Source: Parerythrobacter jejuensis
Lineage (GTDB): Bacteria > Pseudomonadota > Alphaproteobacteria > Sphingomonadales > Sphingomonadaceae
Reading direction: 5' to 3'
DNA: 64,000 nt
Assembly: GCF_039536765.1 (NCBI RefSeq)
Contig: NZ_BAAAZF010000001.1
Span: 2,625,501 to 2,689,500 of the forward strand
Both the position numbers and the translations under genes were made by a program. The notes under the pieces are model-generated. The model was given only the letters and a program-made list of their open reading frames with translations. It had not been told where the DNA came from and did not search any database. Numbering within the stretch: position 1 is the stretch's first letter; every line of letters begins with the position of its first letter. Shown here one piece after another: positions 1 through 7,546 of the stretch.

Positions 1-1
1 G

Positions 2-1735
2 AAAACGATCCATGCTGCCTTCGCGGAGAAGGTAGACGCAGTCCTGTCCGCACTGGTTACAGAAGCAAAGCTACCGCCAGATACCAACCGCGCCAATGTG
101 GCAGTGGAGCCACCGCGCGATCCGGAACACGGCGATCTGGCCACCAATGCGGCGATGGTGCTGGCGAAGCAGGCCAAGACCAATCCGCGCGCTTTGGCCG
201 AGCATATTATCGAGCACCTTTCTCGCGACCCCGACATCGAAAGCGCGGAAATTGCGGGTCCCGGTTTCATCAATCTGCGCCTGTCCGACGCAGCATGGTT
301 GCGCGAGCTGGAAGCTATTGCCAGCCTCTCTGACGGCTATGGCCGGTCCAGCGCCGGGGCGGGCAAGCGGGTCAATGTCGAATATGTCTCCGCCAACCCG
401 ACCGGCCCAATGCATATGGGCCACTGCCGGGGAGCTGTGGTGGGCGATGCGCTGGCGACTCTGCTCGAATTTGCGGGCCACGAGGTCACACGCGAATATT
501 ACGTCAATGATGCGGGCAGCCAGGTCGATACGCTCGCGCGGTCGGCCCAAATCCGGTATCGCGAGGCGCTGGGTGAGGATGTCGGAGCAATTCCGGAAGG
601 TCTCTATCCCGGGGACTATCTCAAGCCGGTGGGTGAAGCGGCAGCTGGCGAATTCGGCGAGCGTTTCAAAGACGCGCCCGAGGCCGAGTGGCTGGAAATC
701 TTCAAGGCTTTCGCGGTCGAGCGCATGATGGACCTGATCCGGTCGGACCTGGCTCTGCTGGGCATCGAGCACGACATTTTCGCCTCCGAGGCTGCCTTGC
801 AAGCGGCTGGCAAACCGGAAGAGGCCGAGAAATGGCTGCGCAAACACGATCTCGTTTATGACGGGCTGCTGGAGGCTCCAAAAGGCAAGACGCCAGATGA
901 TTGGGAAGCGGTCGAGCTACCGTTGTTCCGGTCGACCAGATTCGGGGATGATCAGGATCGCCCGATCAAGAAGTCGGACGGGAAATGGACCTATTTCGGC
1001 GCTGATCTGGCCTATCATATGCAAAAGGCGGAACAGGCTGATGCCCTGATCGATATCTGGGGCGCCGACCACGCCGGGACGGTCAAACGGATCAAGGCAG
1101 CGGTTGCCGCGCTTTCCGAAGGGCAGGGTAAAGCCATCCCCTTTGACGTCAAACTGGTCCAGATGGTGCAGCTGATGCGTTCCGGTGAACCGGTGAAAAT
1201 GTCCAAGCGGTCGGGCAACTTTATCACCATCGCCGATATGGTCGAGGAAGTGGGCAAGGACGTGGTGCGTTTCACCATGCTGACCCGCAAACCCGAAGCG
1301 CAGATGGAATTCGACTTCGCCAAGGTGGTTGAGGCGAGCAAGGACAATCCTGTTTTCTACGTCCAATACGCCCATGCCCGCATTCATTCGACGCTGAAGA
1401 AGGCGGCCGGAGAGGGAATTCTTCCTTCGGATCAAGACCTTGCCCGTTTGGGAGCGGAAGACCTAGCGTTGATCAAACAGGCGGCCCAGTTCCCGCGCAT
1501 TGTCGAGGCGGCAGCGAGCGCGCGCGAAGCGCACCGGATAGCCTTCTTCCTTTATGACCTCGCATCGGCATTCCATGCCTATTACAATCTCGGCAATGAT
1601 GACCCGACAAAGCGGGTCATACTGGCACAGGACACCCAGCTTAGCGCCGCGAGGCTTTTCCTGATCGACACAATCGGGCAGGTTATCCGCAATGGACTAA
1701 CCCTGCTCGGGGTCGACGCAGTGGAGGAGATGTAA
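2..1735 (+). CDS. argS: Arginyl-tRNA synthetase, 5' end cut by window
   Basis: Charges tRNA-Arg with arginine in the cytoplasm (class I synthetase). The frame is open from base 2, so the true start lies just upstream of the window; 577 residues are visible and only a few are missing. The N-terminal Arg-tRNA-synt domain contains NPTGPMHMGH (the HIGH signature, near nt 400), and the KMSKRSG loop sits near nt 1197. The C-terminal anticodon-binding domain ends in GVDAVEEM. The next gene starts one base after the stop codon, so the two are almost certainly co-transcribed. Frame and motifs make the identification secure. Confidence 0.97.
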   Translation, partial: KTIHAAFAEKVDAVLSALVTEAKLPPDTNRANVAVEPPRDPEHGDLATNAAMVLAKQAKTNPRALAEHIIEHLSRDPDIESAEIAGPGFINLRLSDAAWLRELEAIASLSDGYGRSSAGAGKRVNVEYVSANPTGPMHMGHCRGAVVGDALATLLEFAGHEVTREYYVNDAGSQVDTLARSAQIRYREALGEDVGAIPEGLYPGDYLKPVGEAAAGEFGERFKDAPEAEWLEIFKAFAVERMMDLIRSDLALLGIEHDIFASEAALQAAGKPEEAEKWLRKHDLVYDGLLEAPKGKTPDDWEAVELPLFRSTRFGDDQDRPIKKSDGKWTYFGADLAYHMQKAEQADALIDIWGADHAGTVKRIKAAVAALSEGQGKAIPFDVKLVQMVQLMRSGEPVKMSKRSGNFITIADMVEEVGKDVVRFTMLTRKPEAQMEFDFAKVVEASKDNPVFYVQYAHARIHSTLKKAAGEGILPSDQDLARLGAEDLALIKQAAQFPRIVEAAASAREAHRIAFFLYDLASAFHAYYNLGNDDPTKRVILAQDTQLSAARLFLIDTIGQVIRNGLTLLGVDAVEEM

Positions 1736-1736
1736 A

Positions 1737-2522
1737 ATGATCGCATTTGGGGGCGATGACGAAAAGCCCACCTCTGACGAGGCGGATTGGGAAGAAACCG
1801 AAGACACCGAAGAGCTTGAGCTCGATGATGGTGACGAGCCGCTGCCGTGGCTCGAATCGTCGGATTATGAGGAAGACGAAGGCGTCGACACCGGCCGGAT
1901 CATCGGATTTGTGGTCCTGGCTTTGCTCGCCCTTGCCCTGCTGGTGGGCGGTTTCTGGTGGCTCACCAATCGTGGTGCAGATCCGGAGCTGGTCGCCGAT
2001 GGCAGCACGATCGAAGCGCCAGATGGCGAATTCAAGGAGCGTCCTGGTGATCCGGGCGGCAAGGAATTTGCCGGCACGGGTGACGTTGCGCCAGCTGTCG
2101 GAGAAGGGCAGACCCGCGAAGGCCGTCTGGCAGAAGGCAACCGCGCCGCAGGTTCGGGATCGGAATCGGGTTCTTCTTCCGCTTCTGCATCGGGCAGTGC
2201 CGCCGGGCCCAGCGTGAATGCGCCTACATCCCGCAATTCAGGTAGCGCAGCGAGCGGCACGGCTAGCGGAACAGCCAGCGCAACTGGCGGTGTCGGGGTC
2301 CAGGTAGGGGCCTATTCTACCAAAGCAACTGCGCAAGCCGGCTGGAGCAAGCTGACGCGTCAGACAGACGCGTTGAGCGGCTTCAAATACCGTATTGTCG
2401 AAGGCAAGGCCGATATCGGCACTGTTTTCCGGCTCCAGGCGGTGGCTGGCGATGCTGCGGCGGCCAATCGCCTTTGCAATGCCCTGAAAGCGGAAGGGGT
2501 TGCCTGCCAGGTCAAGCGCTGA
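1737..2522 (+). CDS. SPOR-domain membrane protein
   Basis: 261 residues. A very acidic cytoplasmic N-terminus (about residues 1-52, rich in Asp/Glu) precedes one transmembrane helix (about 54-76), a Ser/Gly/Ala-rich periplasmic linker, and a C-terminal SPOR domain (about 185-261, starting VGVQVGAYSTKATAQ). SPOR domains bind denuded glycan strands at the division septum, so a role in envelope or division biology is likely, as for FtsN/DedD-type proteins; that is inference. It directly follows argS with a 1-nt gap and precedes nagZ, a peptidoglycan-recycling enzyme. This argS-SPOR-nagZ order is common in alphaproteobacteria. A terminator-like hairpin follows it. Confidence 0.85.
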   Translation: MIAFGGDDEKPTSDEADWEETEDTEELELDDGDEPLPWLESSDYEEDEGVDTGRIIGFVVLALLALALLVGGFWWLTNRGADPELVADGSTIEAPDGEFKERPGDPGGKEFAGTGDVAPAVGEGQTREGRLAEGNRAAGSGSESGSSSASASGSAAGPSVNAPTSRNSGSAASGTASGTASATGGVGVQVGAYSTKATAQAGWSKLTRQTDALSGFKYRIVEGKADIGTVFRLQAVAGDAAAANRLCNALKAEGVACQVKR

Positions 2523-2562
2523 GCGCTTGTCAGCAACGCCATAGCTAATATCCACATGGGAG

Positions 2563-2596
2563 AGCCCGTTTGCCCTTGCGGCAGACGGGCTTTCTT
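2563..2596 (+). terminator. Terminator-like hairpin before nagZ
   Basis: Inverted repeat GCCCGTTTGCC / GGCAGACGGGC (one G-T wobble) with a short CTTGC-type loop, followed by TTTCTT. It ends only 17 bases before the nagZ start codon, so it must be either a partial terminator or a processing/attenuation structure if nagZ is transcribed from upstream. Confidence 0.55.
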
Positions 2597-2613
2597 GCGA
2601 GTCTTTCCCTCTG

Positions 2614-3630
2614 ATGACGCCTGCAATTTTTGGCATAACCGGCCTGTCACTGACGCCGGAGGAGCGTAGCTTCTTTCAAGACGCTGACCCGGCGGGCTAC
2701 ATCCTGTTTGCCAGGAATATCGAGAGCCGCGAGCAAACACGCGCGCTGACAGATGAATTACGAACAATTCATGGGCGTGACGACCTGTTTATCTGTGTCG
2801 ATCAGGAAGGCGGTCGTGTCACCCGTCTCAAGCCTCCGCAATGGACAAAATTCCCGTCGGGCGAGGTGTTTGATCGGCTTTACCAGCGTGCCCCGGCCTC
2901 TGCGATCGAGGCGGCCCGGGTGAATGCACAGGTTCTGGCCATGGAACTGGCTGAAGTGGGTATCACGGTCGATTGCCATCCCCCCCTGGATGTCCGGCAG
3001 GCGGGCGCGCATGACGTGATCGGAGATCGCGCGCTGGGCAGCGAACCGATGCAGGTTGCGGCTCTAGGCCGCGCCATTCTGGACGGGCTTGCCAAGGGCG
3101 GCGTGCTTGGCTGTGTGAAGCATATGCCCGGCCATGGCCGCACGACATGCGATACCCACAAGGATTTGCCGACCGTCCACGCTGGCGAGGAGGAGCTCGC
3201 AATTGATCTTGCACCTTTCAAGGCGCTGGCCGACACCCCGGTGGGCATGACCGGGCATCTGCTTTTCCCTATCTGGGATGCCGAGAATCCTTCCACTCTT
3301 TCCTCGACTATTATTGCCGAAATCATTAGAGGCAGGATCGGTTTCGATGGCCTGTTGCTGACCGATGATATCGATATGGAGGCTCTATCCGGCAGTATTC
3401 CGGAGCGGGCCGAGCAGTCGATAGCGGCTGGATGCGATGTGGTGCTGAATTGCTGGGCCAAGATGGATGATATGCAGGGCATTGTAGAGCGCTGCGGCAC
3501 CATGCGCCCTGAAAGCGTGGCCAGACTCGACCGGGCACTCGCGGCGCGTACAGAGGGAGAGGATGCCGACAAGGCGGCGCTGCTGGCCAAGCGTGATGCG
3601 TTACTGGCGATCGAGGAGCAATCGGCATGA
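2614..3630 (+). CDS. nagZ: Beta-N-acetylhexosaminidase, GH3 family
   Basis: 338 residues, typical NagZ length. It removes N-acetylglucosamine from muropeptides during cytoplasmic peptidoglycan recycling. The GH3 hallmarks are visible: VDQEGGRVTRL near residue 62, KHMPGHG at about 169-175 followed by the catalytic loop with Asp180/His182 (TTCDTHKDLP), and LLTDDIDMEAL near 248-258 carrying the nucleophile Asp. No signal peptide, so it is cytosolic. The start codon has no obvious Shine-Dalgarno and lies directly behind a hairpin. Its stop overlaps the scpA start (ATGA), implying translational coupling. Confidence 0.96.
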   Translation: MTPAIFGITGLSLTPEERSFFQDADPAGYILFARNIESREQTRALTDELRTIHGRDDLFICVDQEGGRVTRLKPPQWTKFPSGEVFDRLYQRAPASAIEAARVNAQVLAMELAEVGITVDCHPPLDVRQAGAHDVIGDRALGSEPMQVAALGRAILDGLAKGGVLGCVKHMPGHGRTTCDTHKDLPTVHAGEEELAIDLAPFKALADTPVGMTGHLLFPIWDAENPSTLSSTIIAEIIRGRIGFDGLLLTDDIDMEALSGSIPERAEQSIAAGCDVVLNCWAKMDDMQGIVERCGTMRPESVARLDRALAARTEGEDADKAALLAKRDALLAIEEQSA

Positions 3631-4439
3631 CCGAAGATTCCCTGATCGTTCCGGCTTCCGATACGAGCGCGCAGGGCGATGACTGGACCGGTATCGCAGC
3701 CCCTGGCACGACCGATGAGGGTTCGCTTTATCTGGTCGTAGAAGGCTGGGAAGGGCCGCTTGACCTGCTGCTCGATCTGGCGCGGCGTCAGAAGGTCGAT
3801 CTGCGGCAAATTTCGATCCTCGCATTGGTCGACCAGTATCTCGATTACATCGACCAGGCTGGCGCACTCAAACTCGAATTGGCGGCGGATTACCTGGTGA
3901 TGGCGGCGTGGCTGGCTTTCCTGAAATCGTCGCTGTTGCTGCCGAAGGAAGAGCAGGAAGACCCTAGCCCTGAAGAACTCGCGCTTCGTCTGCAGCTGCG
4001 CCTGCAACGGCTGGGTGCCATGCGCGAGGCGGCGGCGCGGTTGATGGGGCGCGATCGTCTGGGTCGGGATGTGTTCGCCCGTGGGGCTCCGGAGGGATTG
4101 CGGACCGACCGAAAAACTCTGTGGCAGGCCGAATGGTACGACATCGTGCAGGCCTATGGTCAAGTGAAGGCGCGCACGGCTCCTGCTGTCCATATGGTCC
4201 GCGAACGCCCGGTGATGACTTTGGACAGCGCCCTTGACCGCGTATCCTCCATGCTTGGCGTGACGCTTGACTGGATGACGCTGGAAGAATTCCTTCCACC
4301 GCATGCCGAACCACGACTGCGCCGATCTGCCATGGCGTCCAGTTTTGTTGCCGCGCTGGAATTGGCGCGTCTGGGCCGTGCCGAAATCGCGCAAGACGAG
4401 ATTTTTGGACCGCTGCGTCTGCGCCGGATGCCAGCATGA
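3627..4439 (+). CDS. scpA: Segregation and condensation protein A
   Basis: 270 residues. ScpA is the kleisin subunit that bridges the SMC heads and ScpB in the bacterial condensin complex. The N-terminal kleisin signature is clear (LVVEGWEGPLDLLLDLARRQ), followed by KVDLRQISILALVDQYL and the LELAADYLVMAAWLAFLKS helix. The start overlaps the nagZ stop by four bases and its own stop overlaps scpB, so the three are coupled. A non-conserved N-terminal extension of about 30 residues precedes the domain. The smc gene is not in this window. Confidence 0.96.
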   Translation: MTEDSLIVPASDTSAQGDDWTGIAAPGTTDEGSLYLVVEGWEGPLDLLLDLARRQKVDLRQISILALVDQYLDYIDQAGALKLELAADYLVMAAWLAFLKSSLLLPKEEQEDPSPEELALRLQLRLQRLGAMREAAARLMGRDRLGRDVFARGAPEGLRTDRKTLWQAEWYDIVQAYGQVKARTAPAVHMVRERPVMTLDSALDRVSSMLGVTLDWMTLEEFLPPHAEPRLRRSAMASSFVAALELARLGRAEIAQDEIFGPLRLRRMPA

Positions 4440-5107
4440 GCGAGCGCCCCGACGAGTTGCAGCGCGCGGTAGAAGCGACGCTGTTCGCAGCGGAAGAGGG
4501 CATGAGTGTCGAGGCGCTGGCGGGGCATCTAGGCGATGTCGCCCCCGGCGACATTCGCGAGGCTTTGCGCGGTTTGTCAGGCCAATATGCGGAACGCGGT
4601 ATCCATCTGGTCGAGCGTTCGAAGCGCTGGCATTTCCAGACGGCCCCGGATCTTGCGCATTTGTTGCGGCGCGAGAAAGAACAGGTCCGGCGCTTGTCAC
4701 GGGCCGCGACCGAAGTGCTCGCGATCATTGCTTATCACGAGCCTGTCAGTCGTGCCGAAATCGAATCGATCCGCGGGGTGCAGACGGCCAAGGGCACGCT
4801 CGACGTGCTTATGGAAGCGGGTTGGATCCGCGCCGCGGGTCGGCGCGAGGTTCCCGGACGCCCTGTTATCTACGCAACAACGCCCGAGTTCTTGCAGCAT
4901 TTCGGGCTCGCCAGCCGCAAAGATCTGCCGGGCCTGGACGAGCTTAAGGCGGCAGGCCTGCTCGATCCGGTCGATGATGCGTATGAATCGCTCATGGGCG
5001 CAGACGATGATGAGGCAGAGTCTCAGCGCCTTACCGAGAGCGGGGCGGACGAAGGTTCCGACACACCCGAGGAAGAGACTGCAGAATCACCCGAGACTCC
5101 GCGATGA
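4436..5107 (+). CDS. scpB: Segregation and condensation protein B
   Basis: 223 residues. ScpB is the winged-helix partner that dimerises and binds ScpA in SMC-ScpAB. Recognisable by LQRAVEATLFAAEEGMSVE at the N-terminus and the second winged helix region VLAIIAYHEPVSRAEIESIRG with GVQTAKGTLDVLMEAGWI. The C-terminal tail of about 40 residues is acidic and probably disordered. It starts inside the scpA stop (ATGA). The tat genes follow after a 58-nt gap. Confidence 0.96.
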   Translation: MSERPDELQRAVEATLFAAEEGMSVEALAGHLGDVAPGDIREALRGLSGQYAERGIHLVERSKRWHFQTAPDLAHLLRREKEQVRRLSRAATEVLAIIAYHEPVSRAEIESIRGVQTAKGTLDVLMEAGWIRAAGRREVPGRPVIYATTPEFLQHFGLASRKDLPGLDELKAAGLLDPVDDAYESLMGADDDEAESQRLTESGADEGSDTPEEETAESPETPR

Positions 5108-5165
5108 CTGGCGCATGGCCGTTCTAGCCTCTATATCCGGTTCAGATCAGAAATAAGGAAGTCCC

Positions 5166-5408
5166 ATGGGTGGTATCGGTATCTGGCAGATCTTGATTGT
5201 CGCGGTCGTGATTCTCGTCCTGTTCGGGCGTGGCCGGATTTCCGAGATGATGGGTGATTTCGGCAAGGGTGTCAGCAGCTTCAAAAAGGGGCTGAATGAA
5301 GAAGAAAGCCCCAGCGAACCTGCGGCGAAGATCGAAGGACCGGCGCAGGATGTCGCGCCCTCGAAAGATGCAGCGACGGACAACCAGCCTGCCGACAAGC
5401 AGGGCTGA
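5166..5408 (+). CDS. tatA: Sec-independent translocase subunit TatA
   Basis: 80 residues. Pore-forming subunit of the twin-arginine translocase that exports folded proteins. It has the expected short N-terminal transmembrane helix (GIWQILIVAVVILVLFG), the hinge and the amphipathic helix containing FGKGVSSFKKGL, then an acidic tail. A good ribosome-binding site (AAGGAAG) precedes the ATG. First gene of tatABC; tatB follows after 20 bases. Confidence 0.97.
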   Translation: MGGIGIWQILIVAVVILVLFGRGRISEMMGDFGKGVSSFKKGLNEEESPSEPAAKIEGPAQDVAPSKDAATDNQPADKQG

Positions 5409-5428
5409 CCCCCGACAGGAGCGCCGCC

Positions 5429-5821
5429 ATGTTTGATATCGGCGCGACCGAATTGCTGGTTCTGGCGATTGTCGCGATCCTTGTTATCGGCCCCAAAGAC
5501 CTACCCCTGGCACTGCGTACTGTGGGGCGGTGGGTCAGCAAGATCCGCCAGGTTTCCACTCATTTCCGCACCGGCCTGGATGCCATGGTGCGCGAGGCGG
5601 AAATCGAGGAAATGGACAAGAAGTGGAAAGAGCGGAACGCCCAGATCATGGCCGATCATCCGGCGGATGAGATGGGCCCGTTAGAGGCTAGTGCGCCGCC
5701 GCCCTCGGCGGCAGAGGCCAAAGCAGCGATTGCCGAGGCGAACCCGCCCAAGCCGGAAGGCGATGACACGCCCGGCAAGCCTGCTTCGCAGCCCGGATTG
5801 CCGCTGGACGAGCGGGATTAG
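5429..5821 (+). CDS. tatB: Sec-independent translocase subunit TatB
   Basis: 130 residues. TatB pairs with TatC to recognise twin-arginine signal peptides. The N-terminus MFDIGATELLVLAIVAILV ending in GPKDLP is diagnostic of TatB and separates it from TatA. An amphipathic helix follows, with a Pro/Ala-rich disordered tail after about residue 85. AGGAG lies upstream of the start. It is followed 9 bases later by tatC, so tatABC forms one transcription unit. Confidence 0.97.
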   Translation: MFDIGATELLVLAIVAILVIGPKDLPLALRTVGRWVSKIRQVSTHFRTGLDAMVREAEIEEMDKKWKERNAQIMADHPADEMGPLEASAPPPSAAEAKAAIAEANPPKPEGDDTPGKPASQPGLPLDERD

Positions 5822-5830
5822 GGCGCGACG

Positions 5831-6634
5831 ATGGCTTTGAAAATCAAGGATCTCGACGACACCCAGGCGCCGCTGCTTGATCATCTGGTCGAATTGCGGA
5901 CCCGACTTGTACGCGCAGTCGCCGCGCTGTTCGTGGCCTTCGGCGTTTGCTTCTATTTTGCGGACGAAATCCTCGGCTTCCTGGTGAAGCCTTTGAACGA
6001 CGCGTTTCCTGAGGGCGAGGGGACCTTGATCTTCACGCAGCTTTACGAGGTGTTCTTCGTCGAGCTGAAAGTATCGCTGTTCGCCGCGTTCTTCATCAGT
6101 TTTCCCATTATCGCGAACCAGATGTGGGCTTTCGTGGCCCCCGGCCTGTATGCGAAAGAGAAGAAGGCATTCTTGCCATTTCTTTTGGCGACGCCGGTCT
6201 TGTTCACGGCCGGAGGGGCGCTGGCTTATTACGTCGTTATGCCGACAGCATTCCGGTGGTTCCTCGGCTTTGAGGGCAATGTCGGCGGGCTGGATGTCGA
6301 GGCATTGCCGAGTGCTGGCAATTATCTGGGCCTGGCGATGCAGTTCATTCTCGCCTTCGGCGTCAGCTTCTTGCTGCCAGTGCTTTTGCTGCTGCTCAAC
6401 CGCGCCGGCATCGTCACGCGCGAACAGTTCGCCAAGGCCCGCCGCTATGTCATCGTAGGGGTCGTGGCATTGGCGGCCATTGTAACTCCGCCAGACCCCG
6501 GGTCGCAACTGATCCTGGCTGCTCCGCTTTACATCCTGTTCGAAGGATCAATGCTGCTGATGTGGTTTAGCGACCGCAAGCAGAAGGCTGACGATGCTGA
6601 TGCACCTGCCGCTACCACTGAGACGGCGGACTAG
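5831..6634 (+). CDS. tatC: Sec-independent translocase subunit TatC
   Basis: 267 residues with six predicted transmembrane helices. TatC is the signal-peptide receptor core of the translocase. The N-terminal LLDHLVELRTRLVRA signature, the QMWAFVAPGLYAKEKK loop and the late VTPPDPGSQLILAAPLY segment are all family hallmarks. It closes the scpAB-tatABC run and is followed by a bidirectional terminator at 6686-6706. The C-terminal tail is short, charged and alanine-rich. Confidence 0.97.
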   Translation: MALKIKDLDDTQAPLLDHLVELRTRLVRAVAALFVAFGVCFYFADEILGFLVKPLNDAFPEGEGTLIFTQLYEVFFVELKVSLFAAFFISFPIIANQMWAFVAPGLYAKEKKAFLPFLLATPVLFTAGGALAYYVVMPTAFRWFLGFEGNVGGLDVEALPSAGNYLGLAMQFILAFGVSFLLPVLLLLLNRAGIVTREQFAKARRYVIVGVVALAAIVTPPDPGSQLILAAPLYILFEGSMLLMWFSDRKQKADDADAPAATTETAD

Positions 6635-6685
6635 TCAGCCCCACCGATAGACGGGTCAAACGAGGATTTTTGCAGGCACAAAAAA

Positions 6686-6706
6686 AGCGGGGCCGATGGC
6701 CCCGCT
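6686..6706. terminator. Bidirectional intrinsic terminator
   Basis: Perfect 9-bp GC stem AGCGGGGCC / GGCCCCGCT with a GAT loop. On the plus strand it is followed by a T-rich stretch (CTTCTT); on the minus strand by six Ts. It separates the converging tatC and the small membrane protein gene at 6732-6950. Confidence 0.85.
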
Positions 6707-6731
6707 CTTCTTAAGTCGGTCGTGTCAAATC

Positions 6732-6950
6732 TTATGCGCTGACCGGATCATTATCGCTACCACCTGCAGCGATGATAATGCCGCCGATGAGAGCAGCTGC
6801 AGCCAAGATACCGATTACGATACCGCTACCGCCGGCTTCGCTTTCGCCTTCGACCGGAGCCGCAGTACGAGCAAAGCTAGCTTCGGCGACAGCCGGAGCA
6901 GCAGCAAGAGAAAGAGCGGCAGTTGCAGCCAGAACGTTACGGAATTTCAT
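6732..6950 (-). CDS. Small secreted/membrane protein with acidic C-terminus (paralogue 1)
   Basis: 72 residues. I do not recognise a named family. It has a clear signal peptide (MKFRNVLAATAALSLAAAPA, likely cut after AVA), a short spacer APVEGESEAGG, one strongly hydrophobic helix (GIVIGILAAAALIGGIIIAA), and a short acidic tail ending DNDPVSA. The ATG at 6950 was chosen because GGAGG lies 9 bases upstream; a longer frame to 7019 exists but its N-terminus is not signal-like. The neighbour at 7132-7341 has the same architecture. After processing it would be a roughly 50-residue inner-membrane peptide with its acidic tail probably cytoplasmic. Function unknown. Confidence 0.75.
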   Translation of the reverse strand: MKFRNVLAATAALSLAAAPAVAEASFARTAAPVEGESEAGGSGIVIGILAAAALIGGIIIAAGGSDNDPVSA

Positions 6951-6990
6951 TGTTATTGCCTCCACGGGAGATTCTTCGAAAATCTGGCTC

Positions 6991-7019
6991 GTTTTAGGAC
7001 ACGCTTGTTTTGAGTGCAA
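6991..7019 (-). promoter_or_regulatory. Candidate sigma-70 promoter for the 6732-6950 gene
   Basis: On the minus strand TTGCAC, a 17-base spacer, then TAAAAC, ending about 40 bases before the start codon. The -35 is weak and the assignment rests on spacing, position and local AT richness. Confidence 0.3.
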
Positions 7020-7083
7020 GCCCCAAAAATCCGATAGATTTAAATGTGTTACCTATCGGCATCGGTCTTTCGGGCAAAGAAAA

Positions 7084-7111
7084 GGGGCCCGGAATCGCAA
7101 TCCCGAGCCCC
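7084..7111 (-). terminator. Intrinsic terminator of the 7132-7341 gene
   Basis: Read on the minus strand, GGGGCTCGG pairs with CCGGGCCCC (one U-G wobble) across a loop of about ten bases and is followed by TTTTCTTT. It lies 21 bases past the stop codon, so the two small-protein genes appear to be separate transcripts. Confidence 0.7.
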
Positions 7112-7131
7112 CAATCAATCTCTAAGAACGC

Positions 7132-7341
7132 TTATGCGCTCAGCGAATCGTCGTCATCGCTGGCGATTACGATCACGCCGGCGATTACAGCAGCAACACC
7201 GAGAACGATGAAGATGACGCTGTTGCCAGCAACTTCGCTTTCCTGCGAAACCGGAGCAGCTTCACGAACGGACTCGGCAGCTACCGGAGCAGCAGCCAGA
7301 CCAAGCGCGGCGACTGCCATGGCGAGGTTACGGATTGTCAT
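7132..7341 (-). CDS. Small secreted/membrane protein with acidic C-terminus (paralogue 2)
   Basis: 69 residues and the same plan as the gene at 6732-6950: signal peptide (MTIRNLAMAVAALGLAAAP, likely cut after VAA), spacer EAAPVSQESEVAG, hydrophobic helix SVIFIVLGVAAVIAGVIVIA and an acidic tail SDDDDSLSA. Shared features with its neighbour are the APV...ESE spacer, the Ile/Val/Ala helix and the D-rich tail ending in SA. A ribosome-binding site (GGAG) precedes the ATG. It has its own terminator and a palindrome in its promoter region. Function unknown; a tandem duplication is the simplest origin. Confidence 0.75.
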   Translation of the reverse strand: MTIRNLAMAVAALGLAAAPVAAESVREAAPVSQESEVAGNSVIFIVLGVAAVIAGVIVIASDDDDSLSA

Positions 7342-7377
7342 AGTCTAAACTCCAGTGGCCCGGGGCCATAAATATGC

Positions 7378-7391
7378 CCAACGGGCGTTGG
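7378..7391. promoter_or_regulatory. Palindrome CCAACG-GG-CGTTGG upstream of small-protein gene
   Basis: Perfect 6-bp arms around a 2-base centre, 37-50 bases upstream of the start codon at 7341, next to an AT-rich segment that could hold a -10 element. Position and symmetry suit a repressor or activator site; the cognate protein is unknown. The gap 7342-7546 otherwise shows nothing I can name. Confidence 0.3.
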
Positions 7392-7546
7392 TAAGAATTC
7401 GGGCGACCCGAACATGCAAAAGGCGCGATTTCGACCAACCAATATCGGCCCGCACGCGCCATTTACAACTCTAAGTGAAGATCCCGTTAAAGCACAATAA
7501 TTTCAGTAACAAGACAGCAAAGCTATCTTCAGCCCAAAATCACATT

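Noticed and set aside
2880-4700. 606-codon open frame on the minus strand
   Set aside because: Runs antisense through nagZ, scpA and scpB, which have strong family motifs; the antisense protein is Arg/Pro/Ser-rich with no domain. A GC-skew shadow.
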